Of a DNA stretch of 64,000 nucleotides, positions 19,396 to 27,224 are shown piece after piece; the stretch's first letter is position 1; every line of letters begins with the position of its first letter. The stretch comes from DYRB01 sp963845265 (lineage in GTDB: Bacteria > Pseudomonadota > Gammaproteobacteria > Chromatiales > Chromatiaceae), in NCBI GenBank assembly GCA_963845265.1, contig CAWJRN010000016.1:248001-312000 (forward strand). The letters are read 5' to 3'. The notes under the pieces were generated by a model. That model was given only the letters and a program-made list of their open reading frames with translations, was not told where the DNA came from and did no database searches. The translations under genes were made by a program, and so were the position numbers.

Positions 19396-19584
19396 GCGAC
19401 CAAACCCCGTGTGCGTGATGTGTGAGCCCCGAGCGGCGCTCTGGACGGCGACCGAAAACCGGCCACAAAAGAGCGAGAAAGATACTGACCGGGCCAGCGT
19501 GGCGCAAGCACAAGGGTTGAGTTTTCCCGAGCACTCATCCCCTCAGACCAAGCAATCGAGGGACCAGCCAGGGACGGCGCCCGA

Positions 19585-19905
19585 TCAACTTCCAGAAGCA
19601 GCGCTCGGCTTATCTGCCTTCTTCGCAGCCGCAGCCGGTTTCTCCCCCCCGGTTTTGGTGCCCTCCCCGCCCGACCCTGACTTCTTCTCCCCCCCGGTCT
19701 CATGGAGGTTCTTTTTCTTGCTGCCCCCCTTGAAGTCGGTCTCGTACCAACCGCCGCCCTTGAGCCGGAAACCGGCAGCAGAGATCAGCTTCTTCAAATC
19801 GGGCTTGCCGCAGGCTGGACAGTCCGTCAGGGGTGCGTCGCTCAGCTTCTGCAAGGCCTCCAACTCGTGGCCGCAGGCCTCGCAGCGGTACTCATAAAAG
19901 GGCAT
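19585..19905 (-). CDS. FmdB-family zinc ribbon protein
   Basis: 106 residues from the ATG at 19905 (MPFYEYRCEACG), with GAGG 8 nt upstream. The N-terminal zinc ribbon has CEACG and CPACG pairs (residues about 8-38). It is followed by a GGGWYETDFK segment and then a Lys/Gly/Ala-rich disordered tail. Genes of this family often lie just before aspS in gammaproteobacteria, as here. Its molecular role is unknown; it is called a putative regulatory protein. Confidence 0.88.
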   Translation of the reverse strand: MPFYEYRCEACGHELEALQKLSDAPLTDCPACGKPDLKKLISAAGFRLKGGGWYETDFKGGSKKKNLHETGGEKKSGSGGEGTKTGGEKPAAAAKKADKPSAASGS

Positions 19906-20244
19906 GGTGATACCTCGGTGAGATGACAACGGATTAACGGGCGAACAATGGGGGGATATCCCCAAAATTCCAGGTCTGGCCCGCAACACGAAGCCCAGAG
20001 GTAAGAGCGCTCATATCAAACGGAAGGGGCCGGTTCTGAGGCCATGCTGGCTGGACTGCGCGCGGACCGCCACGATGACAACGCCCTGCTCGCAGCGGCG
20101 AGACCTATACCGGACGCGCCCTCCGCGCATTCCTCCTGCCTGTGGCAAGTCGGACCGGGCTGCGGGCAGCGTGATTGAAGAACGCGCCGACGCCGCCACG
20201 ACCGGATCAGCTAGCGCAGCACGCGGCGATTGCCGGTCCGACCG
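19906..20244. other. intergenic region, no gene seen
   Basis: 339 bp upstream of fmdB and downstream of the kinase-like remnant. Short frames on both strands lack start signals, ribosome binding sites and recognisable content. It probably contains the fmdB-aspS promoter, but I see no clear match. Confidence 0.4.
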
Positions 20245-20889
20245 TCATCGCGGCAAGCTCAGCTCCGGGACCAGCCCGCCACCGTCGCGGTTCTTGAGGA
20301 CCAGATCGCCGCCATGGGCTCGTGCGATGTTGCGGGCGATGCCCAGGCCCAGGCCGGTGCCGCCCGAGTCCCGCGCGCGTGAGCCCTCCAGCCGGACGAA
20401 GGGCTCGAAGACCCTCTCCATTGCATCGGACGGAATAGCCGGGCCGCGGTCGGCGATGGTCAGGGTGATGAGCTCGTCCGAGTCCTTTGCCTGGATGTCC
20501 GCCCGCCCGCCGTAGCGCAGGGCGTTGTCCAGCAGGTTCCCGATGCAACGCTTCAGCGCCAGGGGCCTGCCGCGGTACGGACGCGCGATGAAACCACTCA
20601 GGCGGACGCGACCGCCCGTCTCCTGGGCGTCATCGCGCAGGCTTTCAAGCAGGGCCATGAGGTCCAGGGGGTAGGCCTCCTCGTGGCTCTCGGTACCGCG
20701 CATGAAGTCGAGCGTGGCGTCCACCATGGCCTGCATGTCGTCCACGTCGCGCCGGATCTTCTCGCCCAACTCCTCGTCGTCACCGACCGTGGTCACCTGG
20801 TAACCGTTCTTCTCCAGGTATTGCTTGAGCAGATGACGGATCTCGGGATCGTCATCCACCACCAGGATATGGTCTGCCGAGTTGGTCAT
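20245..20889 (-). pseudogene. response regulator N-terminus fused to histidine kinase C-terminus
   Basis: 214 residues from the ATG at 20889. Residues 1-35 are the start of an OmpR-type receiver (ILVVDDDPEIRHLLKQYLEK). From about residue 42 it switches to the second DHp helix of a sensor kinase (DVDDMQAMVDATLDF), then the HATPase domain with N box NLLDNALRYGG, DRGP and GGTGLGLGIA. Missing are the receiver phospho-Asp, the output domain, and the kinase sensor, HAMP and H-box His. This looks like an in-frame deletion that joined an adjacent regulator and kinase pair. It cannot do normal phosphotransfer; it could still bind ATP or be inert. Confidence 0.8.
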
Positions 20890-21105
20890 GCCCTGCACGC
20901 TAGCCGATTTACCTGCCCCGCCGTGTCCGAACCGTAAGGCGGAATAAGCGGGAGCCCTATTGGGAGCCCCATTGTTACATGGGCTTACAAAAAGGCAGTC
21001 GCCAGACATCCACGGAAATCTCAAGCTCATAGAGGAGGTCGACGTCGATGTCGGGGCCCTCGGGAGTCGTGCCGTTGGGCGCTGAGGCACAGCCGTCAGC
21101 AGCCG

Positions 21106-21618
21106 GTGACTGGGGTCGTCTTTGGGGGCCTAATCGACGTGGTAGCGACCGCCACCGAATCTGGTCCGGTGCGCTGGTTGCTGGCGACGACTCGTGAGCA
21201 TTCGATCAAGCGACGAGCCGAAGGCATTCAAGTTCCCGACCTGTCCGGGGACCACCTTGTCGCGGCCGGAGCCTCGGCCTTCGACGCCATGGGCGCCAAC
21301 TGTCACGGGGCACCCGGACGCTCCCCCTTCGTGGCTGCCAACGACATGAGCCCCCCGCCACCGCGCCTGGATCGGGGAGATGCAGCCGAACTGGACCCGG
21401 CAGAGCGCTTCTGGGTCATCAGGCACGGCATCCGCATGACGGGCATGCCCGCCTGGGGAAGGACGCACTCGGACGCGGAGATCTGGGACCTCGTGGCATT
21501 CCTACAGCGGCTACCGCAGATGGACGGCGACACCTATCGGCGCCTGGCCGACTCCTCCGTCCATCACCACGAACCTGGGACCCACGACGACGCCGAGATC
21601 CACGAGCACGGGCATTAG
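21106..21618 (+). pseudogene. cytochrome c-like protein lacking one haem cysteine
   Basis: 170 codons from a GTG. The body matches the single-haem cytochrome c family with the pattern FDAM-x-x-x-CHGAPG, RHGIRMTGMPAWG (axial Met) and DLVAFLQRLPQM. The haem site reads GANCH (Gly63), where CxxCH is expected; a single T to G change in TGC would explain it. The usual N-terminal signal anchor is cut short. The C-terminus is His-rich (HHHEPGTHDD, then HEHGH), as in metal-handling proteins. It is probably a decaying gene within a former metal-related cluster. Confidence 0.7.
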
Positions 21619-21760
21619 GGCCACACACATAGATCCGGCTCCGATCACGGCCACGCCATGAATCCGGGTGCGATGCCCAGGTCCATACCAGCGGCGCTTC
21701 ATCCCAAAGAATACGAAGATCATCCAGTTCCAACGCCGAAGGAGGCGATGCAGGTTCACA

Positions 21761-21940
21761 TTGAAGCATTCTTCCCTGGGGCCGGGGCTACTCCTGACCT
21801 CTACCCTGTTGAGTACCGCCGCCCTCGCCGAGGGGCCCAAGGTGACGGTCTACAAAAGCCCAGCCGGCCGCTGCTGCACCCAGTGGATCTCATCCCAGAA
21901 ACGCGCCCGGCCCGCGCACCGCGGCAAGCTTGCCGATTGA
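21761..21940 (+). pseudogene. truncated DUF411-type metal-binding protein
   Basis: A TTG start with GGAGG upstream (21741-21745, long spacing) gives a signal peptide (LLLTSTLLSTAALA) followed by KVTVYKSPAGRCCTQW, the DUF411 start where VTVYKSPxCGCC is expected. The first motif Cys is lost, and the frame ends after about 59 codons where the family runs to about 150. DUF411 proteins are periplasmic and found in copper-resistance clusters. No coding continuation is recognisable in 21941-22120. Confidence 0.6.
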
Positions 21941-22120
21941 CCAAAAGGGTACGCCAGATGTACCTGGTGTTCGGAACGTATCCGCGACCGTTCCGCGGGG
22001 CCTGGTAGAGATGCCGCCGCTACAGGCCGCGTCGGGATTGACCACATCGGGTCCGAACATCCCAGCCGCGAGGCCAACCTGCCGCGGCCGTCGATCTGGC
22101 GTGCAAACCTTGTCTGTCGC

Positions 22121-22149
22121 CAAAAAAAAGCCGCTCGAAAGCGGCTTTA
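22121..22149 (-). terminator. intrinsic terminator of tRNA-Met gene
   Basis: On the minus strand AAAGCCGCT pairs with AGCGGCTTT around a tight CGAA-type loop, followed by a run of T residues. It begins about 15 bases downstream of the tRNA 3' end. Confidence 0.9.
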
Positions 22150-22163
22150 TCTCACGAAATAAT

Positions 22164-22240
22164 TGGTGGCTACGCCAGGATTTGAACCGGGGACATCAGC
22201 ATTATGAGTGCTGCGCTCTAACCAACTGAGCTACGTAGCC
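22164..22240 (-). tRNA. tRNA-Met (CAT), elongator type
   Basis: 77 nt including an encoded 3' CCA. The acceptor stem pairs GGCTACG with CGTAGCC. The D arm AGCTCAGTTGGTTAGAGC, anticodon loop CTCATAA and T arm GGTTCAAATCC are all standard. The sequence closely matches gammaproteobacterial elongator tRNA-Met. It lacks the C1-A72 mismatch of initiator tRNA. It is single, with its own terminator. Confidence 0.96.
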
Positions 22241-22402
22241 TGCGAGAAAGCGGGAGTTTAGTGGGGTCGTTCAGCTGCGTCAAGGCAGGTTACGCTGAGG
22301 CCCATGTCCAGCCCTGCAATTGATCGGGCGTCCCCAGGGTACTACCCTTTCGACGCCTTTCCGGCCCTACCCCAGCCACACCACCCACACTCGCCAGGAC
22401 CG

Positions 22403-22810
22403 ATGATGCCCCGCCAACTCCTACCCGCCCTACCCCTCCTGACCCTGCTGGCCGGCTTGCTGCCGGCACCAGGGGCCGAGGCATTCTTCAAGTGCATGCC
22501 CATCTACGGCAACTGGTGTGGACCCGGCCACCCATCGAGCGGGTATCCGCCGCCGGTCGACGCCGTCGATGCCGCCTGAATGCACCACGACCTATGCACC
22601 GCCGGGCCAGGCCCGGGCGGTTATTGCGATCGCGCCTTCGTCGGCGAGATTCGTACCCTGGCCGCCCAGTTCGGCTATCTGCCACGGCCCTTGCAATGGG
22701 CTGAATACGTGATTCGCGTGAAGGCTGGCGGGTCTTGGAGCGACGTGCCCATGCCGACCCCCTGGGATGCCATGGGCGCCATGTCCAGCATCGCCGCACC
22801 CTGCTGGTAA
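22403..22810 (+). pseudogene. phospholipase A2-like secreted protein with in-frame TGA
   Basis: Read through one TGA (22577-22579) this gives about 135 residues in a single frame. A signal peptide (LLTLLAGLLPAPGAEA) is followed by the PLA2 calcium loop YGNWCGPG, then PVDAVDAA-(TGA)-MHHDLC. In PLA2 the pattern is DxCCxxHDxC, so the TGA sits exactly at a conserved Cys, next to the catalytic His-Asp. The downstream half runs on without further stops to TAA at 22808. Options are a TGC-to-TGA nonsense mutation, a sequence error, or selenocysteine. AGGA lies upstream of the ATG. Confidence 0.65.
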
Positions 22811-22820
22811 GACGCGGCGA

Positions 22821-23555
22821 TCAATTCAGGCGTGCGCGCAGCTCCAGCAGCCAGGTCCTCGCACCCGTGACCCGAGCCTCTAGGGCCCTGGTGTCCCACC
22901 CCTGTGCCCGCCCCGCCTGGAACAGCGGCTCGACAGTCGGCGCCGTATAGCTCAGGGCCAGCACCAAGGCCAGCATCCCCAGGCTCGCCCAGGGCGCGGC
23001 CAGGCTGCACGGCTTCAGTGCGGTGCCGAAGGAGCGGCGCACTCGGTGCCCCCAAAGGTCGACGCTCGCCAGTTCATCCAGACACAGGTGGGTCAGATAT
23101 CCTAGACCGACGAAGCCACCGGCGAGCCATGCCTCCCAGGCGGGTGTGTTGAGCAGGTAATGGGCCAGATTGGTCGTGGCCAAGGCGGCCAGCGCGACCG
23201 CCAACCATGAGTGCCAGATGCCGCGGTGCACGGTGAGCCGCGCGAAGGCCTCGAAGACGCCGAAGCGCACCAGTAGGAAGGTCCCTAGCCAGACCAACAA
23301 CAGGTTCAATAGGGGCAGACGCCCCACCAGGGCAAAGCCGACGAAGAAGGCCAGCACAACCGCCAGCAAGGTAAAAAAGCCGCGCACCGGCTTTGAGGCA
23401 TCGGCATCGATGTCGGGCAGGAGGCCACCGGCCACACCGAGGAAAAAGCAGGTCTGAGTCGTCTGGGCACCAGCCAATCCAGTGCCGTAAAGGCTCAGGG
23501 CGGCTACGCTGCTGACCAGGGCCGCTCCGTAGAGATGGGTGGCGAAACTCGCCAT
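22821..23555 (-). CDS. DUF457 / YdjM-like membrane-bound metal-dependent hydrolase
   Basis: 244 residues with about five membrane segments. Family marks are GGLLPDIDADASKPVRG (metal-binding Asp residues in a loop), VHRGIWHSW and LTHLCLDELAS. Proteins of this type (YdjM/YbcI, DUF457) are inner-membrane proteins with HxxxH/D-type metal sites and no established substrate. The ATG at 23555 begins the standard MASFATHLYGAAL sequence. It converges with the PLA2-like gene 10 bp away. Confidence 0.85.
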   Translation of the reverse strand: MASFATHLYGAALVSSVAALSLYGTGLAGAQTTQTCFFLGVAGGLLPDIDADASKPVRGFFTLLAVVLAFFVGFALVGRLPLLNLLLVWLGTFLLVRFGVFEAFARLTVHRGIWHSWLAVALAALATTNLAHYLLNTPAWEAWLAGGFVGLGYLTHLCLDELASVDLWGHRVRRSFGTALKPCSLAAPWASLGMLALVLALSYTAPTVEPLFQAGRAQGWDTRALEARVTGARTWLLELRARLN

Positions 23556-23599
23556 GCTTCGGTGATCTGCGCTCCAGGGGTGACTCTGGCCCCAATCTT

Positions 23600-23758
23600 A
23601 GGCGATTGCCGGAGAATCATGTACCAGATTGCGACGGATTTTCGTTCGCCTTCAAGGAGCGTCGGCAGGAGCATAGTCGGACTATGTGACTGCCGACACG
23701 ACACCGAAGGCGGGCGAAAAGACGAGTAAGCTGGTGCATGATTTGACAGAAATCGCCT
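23600..23758. repeat. 159-bp imperfect palindrome
   Basis: The sequence is self-complementary around position 23679 over its full length. The centre is CATAGT-CGG-ACTATG; GTCGGCAG pairs with CTGCCGAC; TTTTCGTTCGCCTTC pairs with GAAGGCGGGCGAAAA; AATCATGTACCAG pairs with CTGGTGCATGATT; the ends AGGCGATT and AATCGCCT close it. Arms are equal in length, and mismatches are few. It lies between sppA and the DUF457 gene and contains no plausible gene. It may be a MITE-like element or a large structured RNA/DNA hairpin. Confidence 0.85.
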
Positions 23759-23818
23759 TGGCGCCCGAGCGGAACCTTGGCGATGGCGGGAGCGCCGAGA
23801 CCCGGCGGTGACGGAGCG

Positions 23819-24826
23819 TCACCGCAGCGAGGCTTGCGGCGCCTCGCCGCCGAGGATCTGAAAGAGGGCCGTGCTGACCCCCGCGCCGAGACGCTCGCCG
23901 AGGCTCTCCAGCAGGTCCTTCTTCTTGGTGTAGTCGACGATGGTCTCGGCCCCGATCAGTTCGCGGGCGACATAGCCGCTACTTCCAAGCCCATCGACTA
24001 ATCCTAGCTCCACCGCCTGCTCGCCGCTCCAGAAGAGTCCGCTGAAGACCTCGTCGCCACCTCTGAGGCGATCGCCACGCCCATCTTTGACCACCTGAAT
24101 GAACTGGGTGTGGAGTGTATCCAAGATGGTCTGAACGAAGGCCCGGTCCTGTTCCGACAAGGGTGAGAAGGGATCGAGGATGCCCTTGTTGGCACCGGCG
24201 GTGAGCAAGCGACGCTCCACGCCCAGGTCCTCCATGGTCTTCTGGAAACCAAAGCCGTCCATTCGCACCCCGACGGAGCCCACCAGGCTCCCCTTGTCGG
24301 CGTAGATCTGGTCTGCGGCTACGGCGATGTAGTAGCCGCCAGAGGCGCACAGGTCTACGGCCACCGCATAAACGGGCATATCGCGACCCTTGTCTTCCTT
24401 GTATTTGGCCTTGAGGCGGCGGATCTCGTCGTTCACATAGCCCGCCTGCACCGGACTGCCCCCCGGGCTGTTGATGCGCAGGATGATGCCCTTGACCTGC
24501 TCGGCCTCAAAGGCCTCGCGCAGCGCCGTGACCAGATTGTCGGCGCTGGCCTGGGTCTCGGAGGAGATGATCCCCTTCACCTCGACCAAGGCGGTATGCT
24601 CCTCCGCGGGCTCCAGGCGAGCGAGCATATCCTGGGAGAACAGGGCACCGAGCAGCACGAACAGGTAGAGCAGCCCGAGGATCTTGAACAGGTTGCCCCA
24701 GAACCGACCCCGGCGCTGGTCGCGCAGGAACTCCCGGGCCATGCGGTTGATCAGGGCCCGCTCCCACTGTTCACCCTCGGGTGAGGGCATCGGGTCAAGG
24801 GTACGTCGCCAGAATTTCCAGCTCAT
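23819..24826 (-). CDS. sppA: signal peptide peptidase SppA, short form
   Basis: 335 residues, the short 36K-type SppA. An N-terminal membrane anchor (about 48-66) places the S49 protease domain in the periplasm. The catalytic nucleophile is Ser162 in DLCASGGYYIA, and the general base is Lys178 in ADKGSLVGSVGV, spaced as in the family. INSPGGS (119-124) lines the oxyanion site. It degrades cleaved signal peptides or trims membrane proteins. It lies downstream of rluC and the HAD gene, an order also seen in pseudomonads. Confidence 0.93.
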   Translation of the reverse strand: MSWKFWRRTLDPMPSPEGEQWERALINRMAREFLRDQRRGRFWGNLFKILGLLYLFVLLGALFSQDMLARLEPAEEHTALVEVKGIISSETQASADNLVTALREAFEAEQVKGIILRINSPGGSPVQAGYVNDEIRRLKAKYKEDKGRDMPVYAVAVDLCASGGYYIAVAADQIYADKGSLVGSVGVRMDGFGFQKTMEDLGVERRLLTAGANKGILDPFSPLSEQDRAFVQTILDTLHTQFIQVVKDGRGDRLRGGDEVFSGLFWSGEQAVELGLVDGLGSSGYVARELIGAETIVDYTKKKDLLESLGERLGAGVSTALFQILGGEAPQASLR

Positions 24827-24945
24827 GTCGGTCGGTCTCCGGCGATGGCAAAGGTCCCGGGGCGATGCGGCCCCTCGACCCGCAACCCATTGGGCTCAAT
24901 TGCGTTCATTGAATTTCGTTTGTGGGCGACTGTGCCTGCCCGAAT

Positions 24946-25602
24946 TCACAGCCCTCGGGCCTCCAACCAAGCCGGCATATCGGCCAGATCCGCGAGGCAA
25001 CCAAGGGGGCCCTGGGCCAGCAGGCGCTCTGGAGAATGAACCCCGTAACAGACCGCCAGGGCATGAGCCCCGGCGTTGCGCGCCATCTGCATGTCGTACT
25101 CGGTATCGCCCACCATCAGGGTCTCGCCCCCCCCCACACCCAGCTCGTCCATGAGTTGCAGCAGCATCTCCGGGTGGGGCTTGGAGAAGGTCTCGTCCGC
25201 ACACCGGGTCGCGACAAAGTGCCCCCCGAGTCCGCTGGACGAGAGCACCAGATCGAGCCCGCGACGGCTCTTGCCGGTCGCCACGGCAAGCAGGTACTCC
25301 CGGGTATGCAGCCAGTCGAGCACCTGTCCGACCCCTGGGAAGAGTTCCGAGGGAGTCTCGTTATCTTCCAGAAAGTGGTGCCGATAACGCTCGATCAAGG
25401 CCAGACGCCCCTGGGGGCCGGCCTCCGGCATGAGCACGGCCATCGCCTCGTCGAGCCCCAGCCCGATGATGTCCCGCGCAGCGTCTGCGCTGGGCAGGGG
25501 CAGACCCAGGTCCGCGAAGGCGGCGTGGATGCAGGCGACGATGCGCGCCTCAGAATCCATGAGGGTGCCGTCCCAATCGAAGACAATCAGTTTGTAGGGC
25601 AT
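24946..25602 (-). CDS. HAD-superfamily phosphatase (Gph-like)
   Basis: 218 residues. HAD motif I FDWDGTLMD gives Asp9 and Asp11; motif II is ATGKS; the Lys in FSKPHPEM is motif III; VGDTEYDMQMA is motif IV. The cap is alpha-helical, as in phosphoglycolate phosphatases. It overlaps the end of rluC by 16 bp, so translation is probably coupled. In many gammaproteobacteria this gene follows rluC. The substrate is not established, though with glcEF present a phosphoglycolate role is conceivable. Confidence 0.88.
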   Translation of the reverse strand: MPYKLIVFDWDGTLMDSEARIVACIHAAFADLGLPLPSADAARDIIGLGLDEAMAVLMPEAGPQGRLALIERYRHHFLEDNETPSELFPGVGQVLDWLHTREYLLAVATGKSRRGLDLVLSSSGLGGHFVATRCADETFSKPHPEMLLQLMDELGVGGGETLMVGDTEYDMQMARNAGAHALAVCYGVHSPERLLAQGPLGCLADLADMPAWLEARGL

Positions 25603-26558
25603 GATTCCGCCTCCAGGGCCCGAATAACAGCCTCCAATGTCGCCGGCAGGGGGGCCTCGACCCGCAGCGGTTCGGCCATATAGTCCGCCTTGAAGGTCAG
25701 GGCCGCTGCGTGCAAAAACAAGCGCTTGAGCCCGAGTGCGCGCAGCCGTCGGTTAGCATCCGCATCGCCGTACTTGTCGTCGCCGGCCACCGGAGCGCCG
25801 AGGTGGGCGGCATGGACCCGGATCTGATGGGTACGCCCTGTGAGCAGCCGCACCTCCGCCAGGGTCACCCCGCCGAATTGACGCAGGCGCCGGAAGACCG
25901 TGCGCGCCGCCTTGCCCTCGGCCTGGTCCACCCGCACCACCCGCTCGCCGCTGCGCAAGGTGTTCTTGAGCAGCGGGGCGTCGACCAGGGTCTCGACCCG
26001 CGGCAGGGTGCCGGCCAAGAGCGTCAGATAGCGCTTGTCCATGGCGTTTTCACGCAGCGCCTCGTGCAGATCGCGCAGGGTGCTGCGGCGCTTGGACAGG
26101 ATCAGACAGCCCGAGGTGTCGCGATCCAGGCGATGCACCAGCTCCAAGGGGGTGTCCGGGCGCTCCCGACGCAGGGTCTCGATCAGCCCGAAGCTGAGCC
26201 CGCTACCACCGTGGACCGCCAGCCCCGCGGGTTTGTCAACCACCAGCAGGCGCGCATCCTCATAGAGCACCGCAGATGCCAGGCTACGCACCACTGCCTC
26301 GGGTGGGCGGCCAGGCACCGCGGTCTGCGCCTGTCGCAGCGGCGGTATACGCACCAGGTCGCCCACCTGAAGGCGGTAATCCGGCTTGATGCGGCCCTTG
26401 TTGACACGCACCTCGCCCTTGCGAATGACGCGGTAGAGATGGCTGCGCGGTACACCCTTGACCCGAGCCATAAGGAAGTTGTCGAGGCGTTGCCCGGCGA
26501 CCTCGGCATCGACGCGGACCAGTTCGACCGCGGAGGGCATGGGGGGATGGTCAGACAA
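25587..26558 (-). CDS. rluC: 23S rRNA pseudouridine synthase RluC
   Basis: 323 residues. An N-terminal S4 RNA-binding domain (about 19-72) is followed by the RluA-type catalytic domain with HRLDRDTSG (catalytic Asp145) and LLTGRTHQIRVH. It makes pseudouridines in 23S rRNA (positions 955, 2504 and 2580 in E. coli). I keep the TTG start at 26558 because AGGA lies 7-8 nt upstream, while the later in-frame ATG at 26540 has no ribosome binding site. It diverges from rne, the conserved arrangement. Confidence 0.93.
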   Translation of the reverse strand: MSDHPPMPSAVELVRVDAEVAGQRLDNFLMARVKGVPRSHLYRVIRKGEVRVNKGRIKPDYRLQVGDLVRIPPLRQAQTAVPGRPPEAVVRSLASAVLYEDARLLVVDKPAGLAVHGGSGLSFGLIETLRRERPDTPLELVHRLDRDTSGCLILSKRRSTLRDLHEALRENAMDKRYLTLLAGTLPRVETLVDAPLLKNTLRSGERVVRVDQAEGKAARTVFRRLRQFGGVTLAEVRLLTGRTHQIRVHAAHLGAPVAGDDKYGDADANRRLRALGLKRLFLHAAALTFKADYMAEPLRVEAPLPATLEAVIRALEAESCPTN

Positions 26559-27224
26559 GGGTTAGTTCCTGCGAGCTGATGTCGTTTGATGCCACATGGG
26601 AACGCTGCTACCATTCGGTGCTTCCGCATGGGCCAAGGATTTCGGGCCCAAAAGGGCGATTGAGCGTCAAATGGCGCCATCTAAGAGCCTAAGAGCGGGG
26701 GGTTCACGGAACCGAACCCTAGATGCCATGCCGACCGCCCAACGATGATCGACCCCTTGGGGCGAGACGCACGAGTCCACCCGAGGGCCGACGACTCCGG
26801 GGCGTCTAGGGAGCAGAACCGAGGCCGCAAACGGCAAGAGCCAGGCACCGACCGATGCGGCGGGCCGGATTCTACACCGAATGACCGGAGGACGAGCCAG
26901 GAGCCTGACCATCAGGCCGGCATCGTCCCCCAAAGAGCAGATTTGCCGACCCGCGAGGTAACTGCGGGCGAGCACACAACGCCGCTGGCGCAAACAGGGC
27001 CTGCGGCAACTGAGAAATCGCGCGTGCCCGCCCGGCAATTTTAGGGCGGGACTGAAACAGAGATCGTTTCCCGAGACCCCGAGGTCGGCGCCCAAGCGCG
27101 ACCCGGGGCCATTCGGGTAAGGACCTGGCACGGACCGCACCGCCCCACTTGGGCGTACGGCCCGTGCCTGGTGTCCCGCCCGGGCCTGCCCGCGGGGCAC
27201 GCGCCAAGGTGCGAGAACAAGAAT
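26559..27224 (+). promoter_or_regulatory. rne leader and rluC-rne intergenic region
   Basis: 666 bp between divergent rluC and rne with no convincing gene; long frames in it lack start signals. In E. coli rne has a roughly 360-nt 5' leader whose hairpins let RNase E control its own mRNA, and this gap is long enough for one. A clear stem, CCCGCCC with GGGCGGG (27027-27050), lies 175 nt before the start codon. Whether it is the autoregulatory element is inference. Confidence 0.5.

Noticed and set aside
19396..19703. N-terminal extension of the aspS 3' frame
   Set aside because: This Arg/Ser-rich extension is the wrong frame of aspS and non-coding sequence; the real N-terminus is in the other frame.
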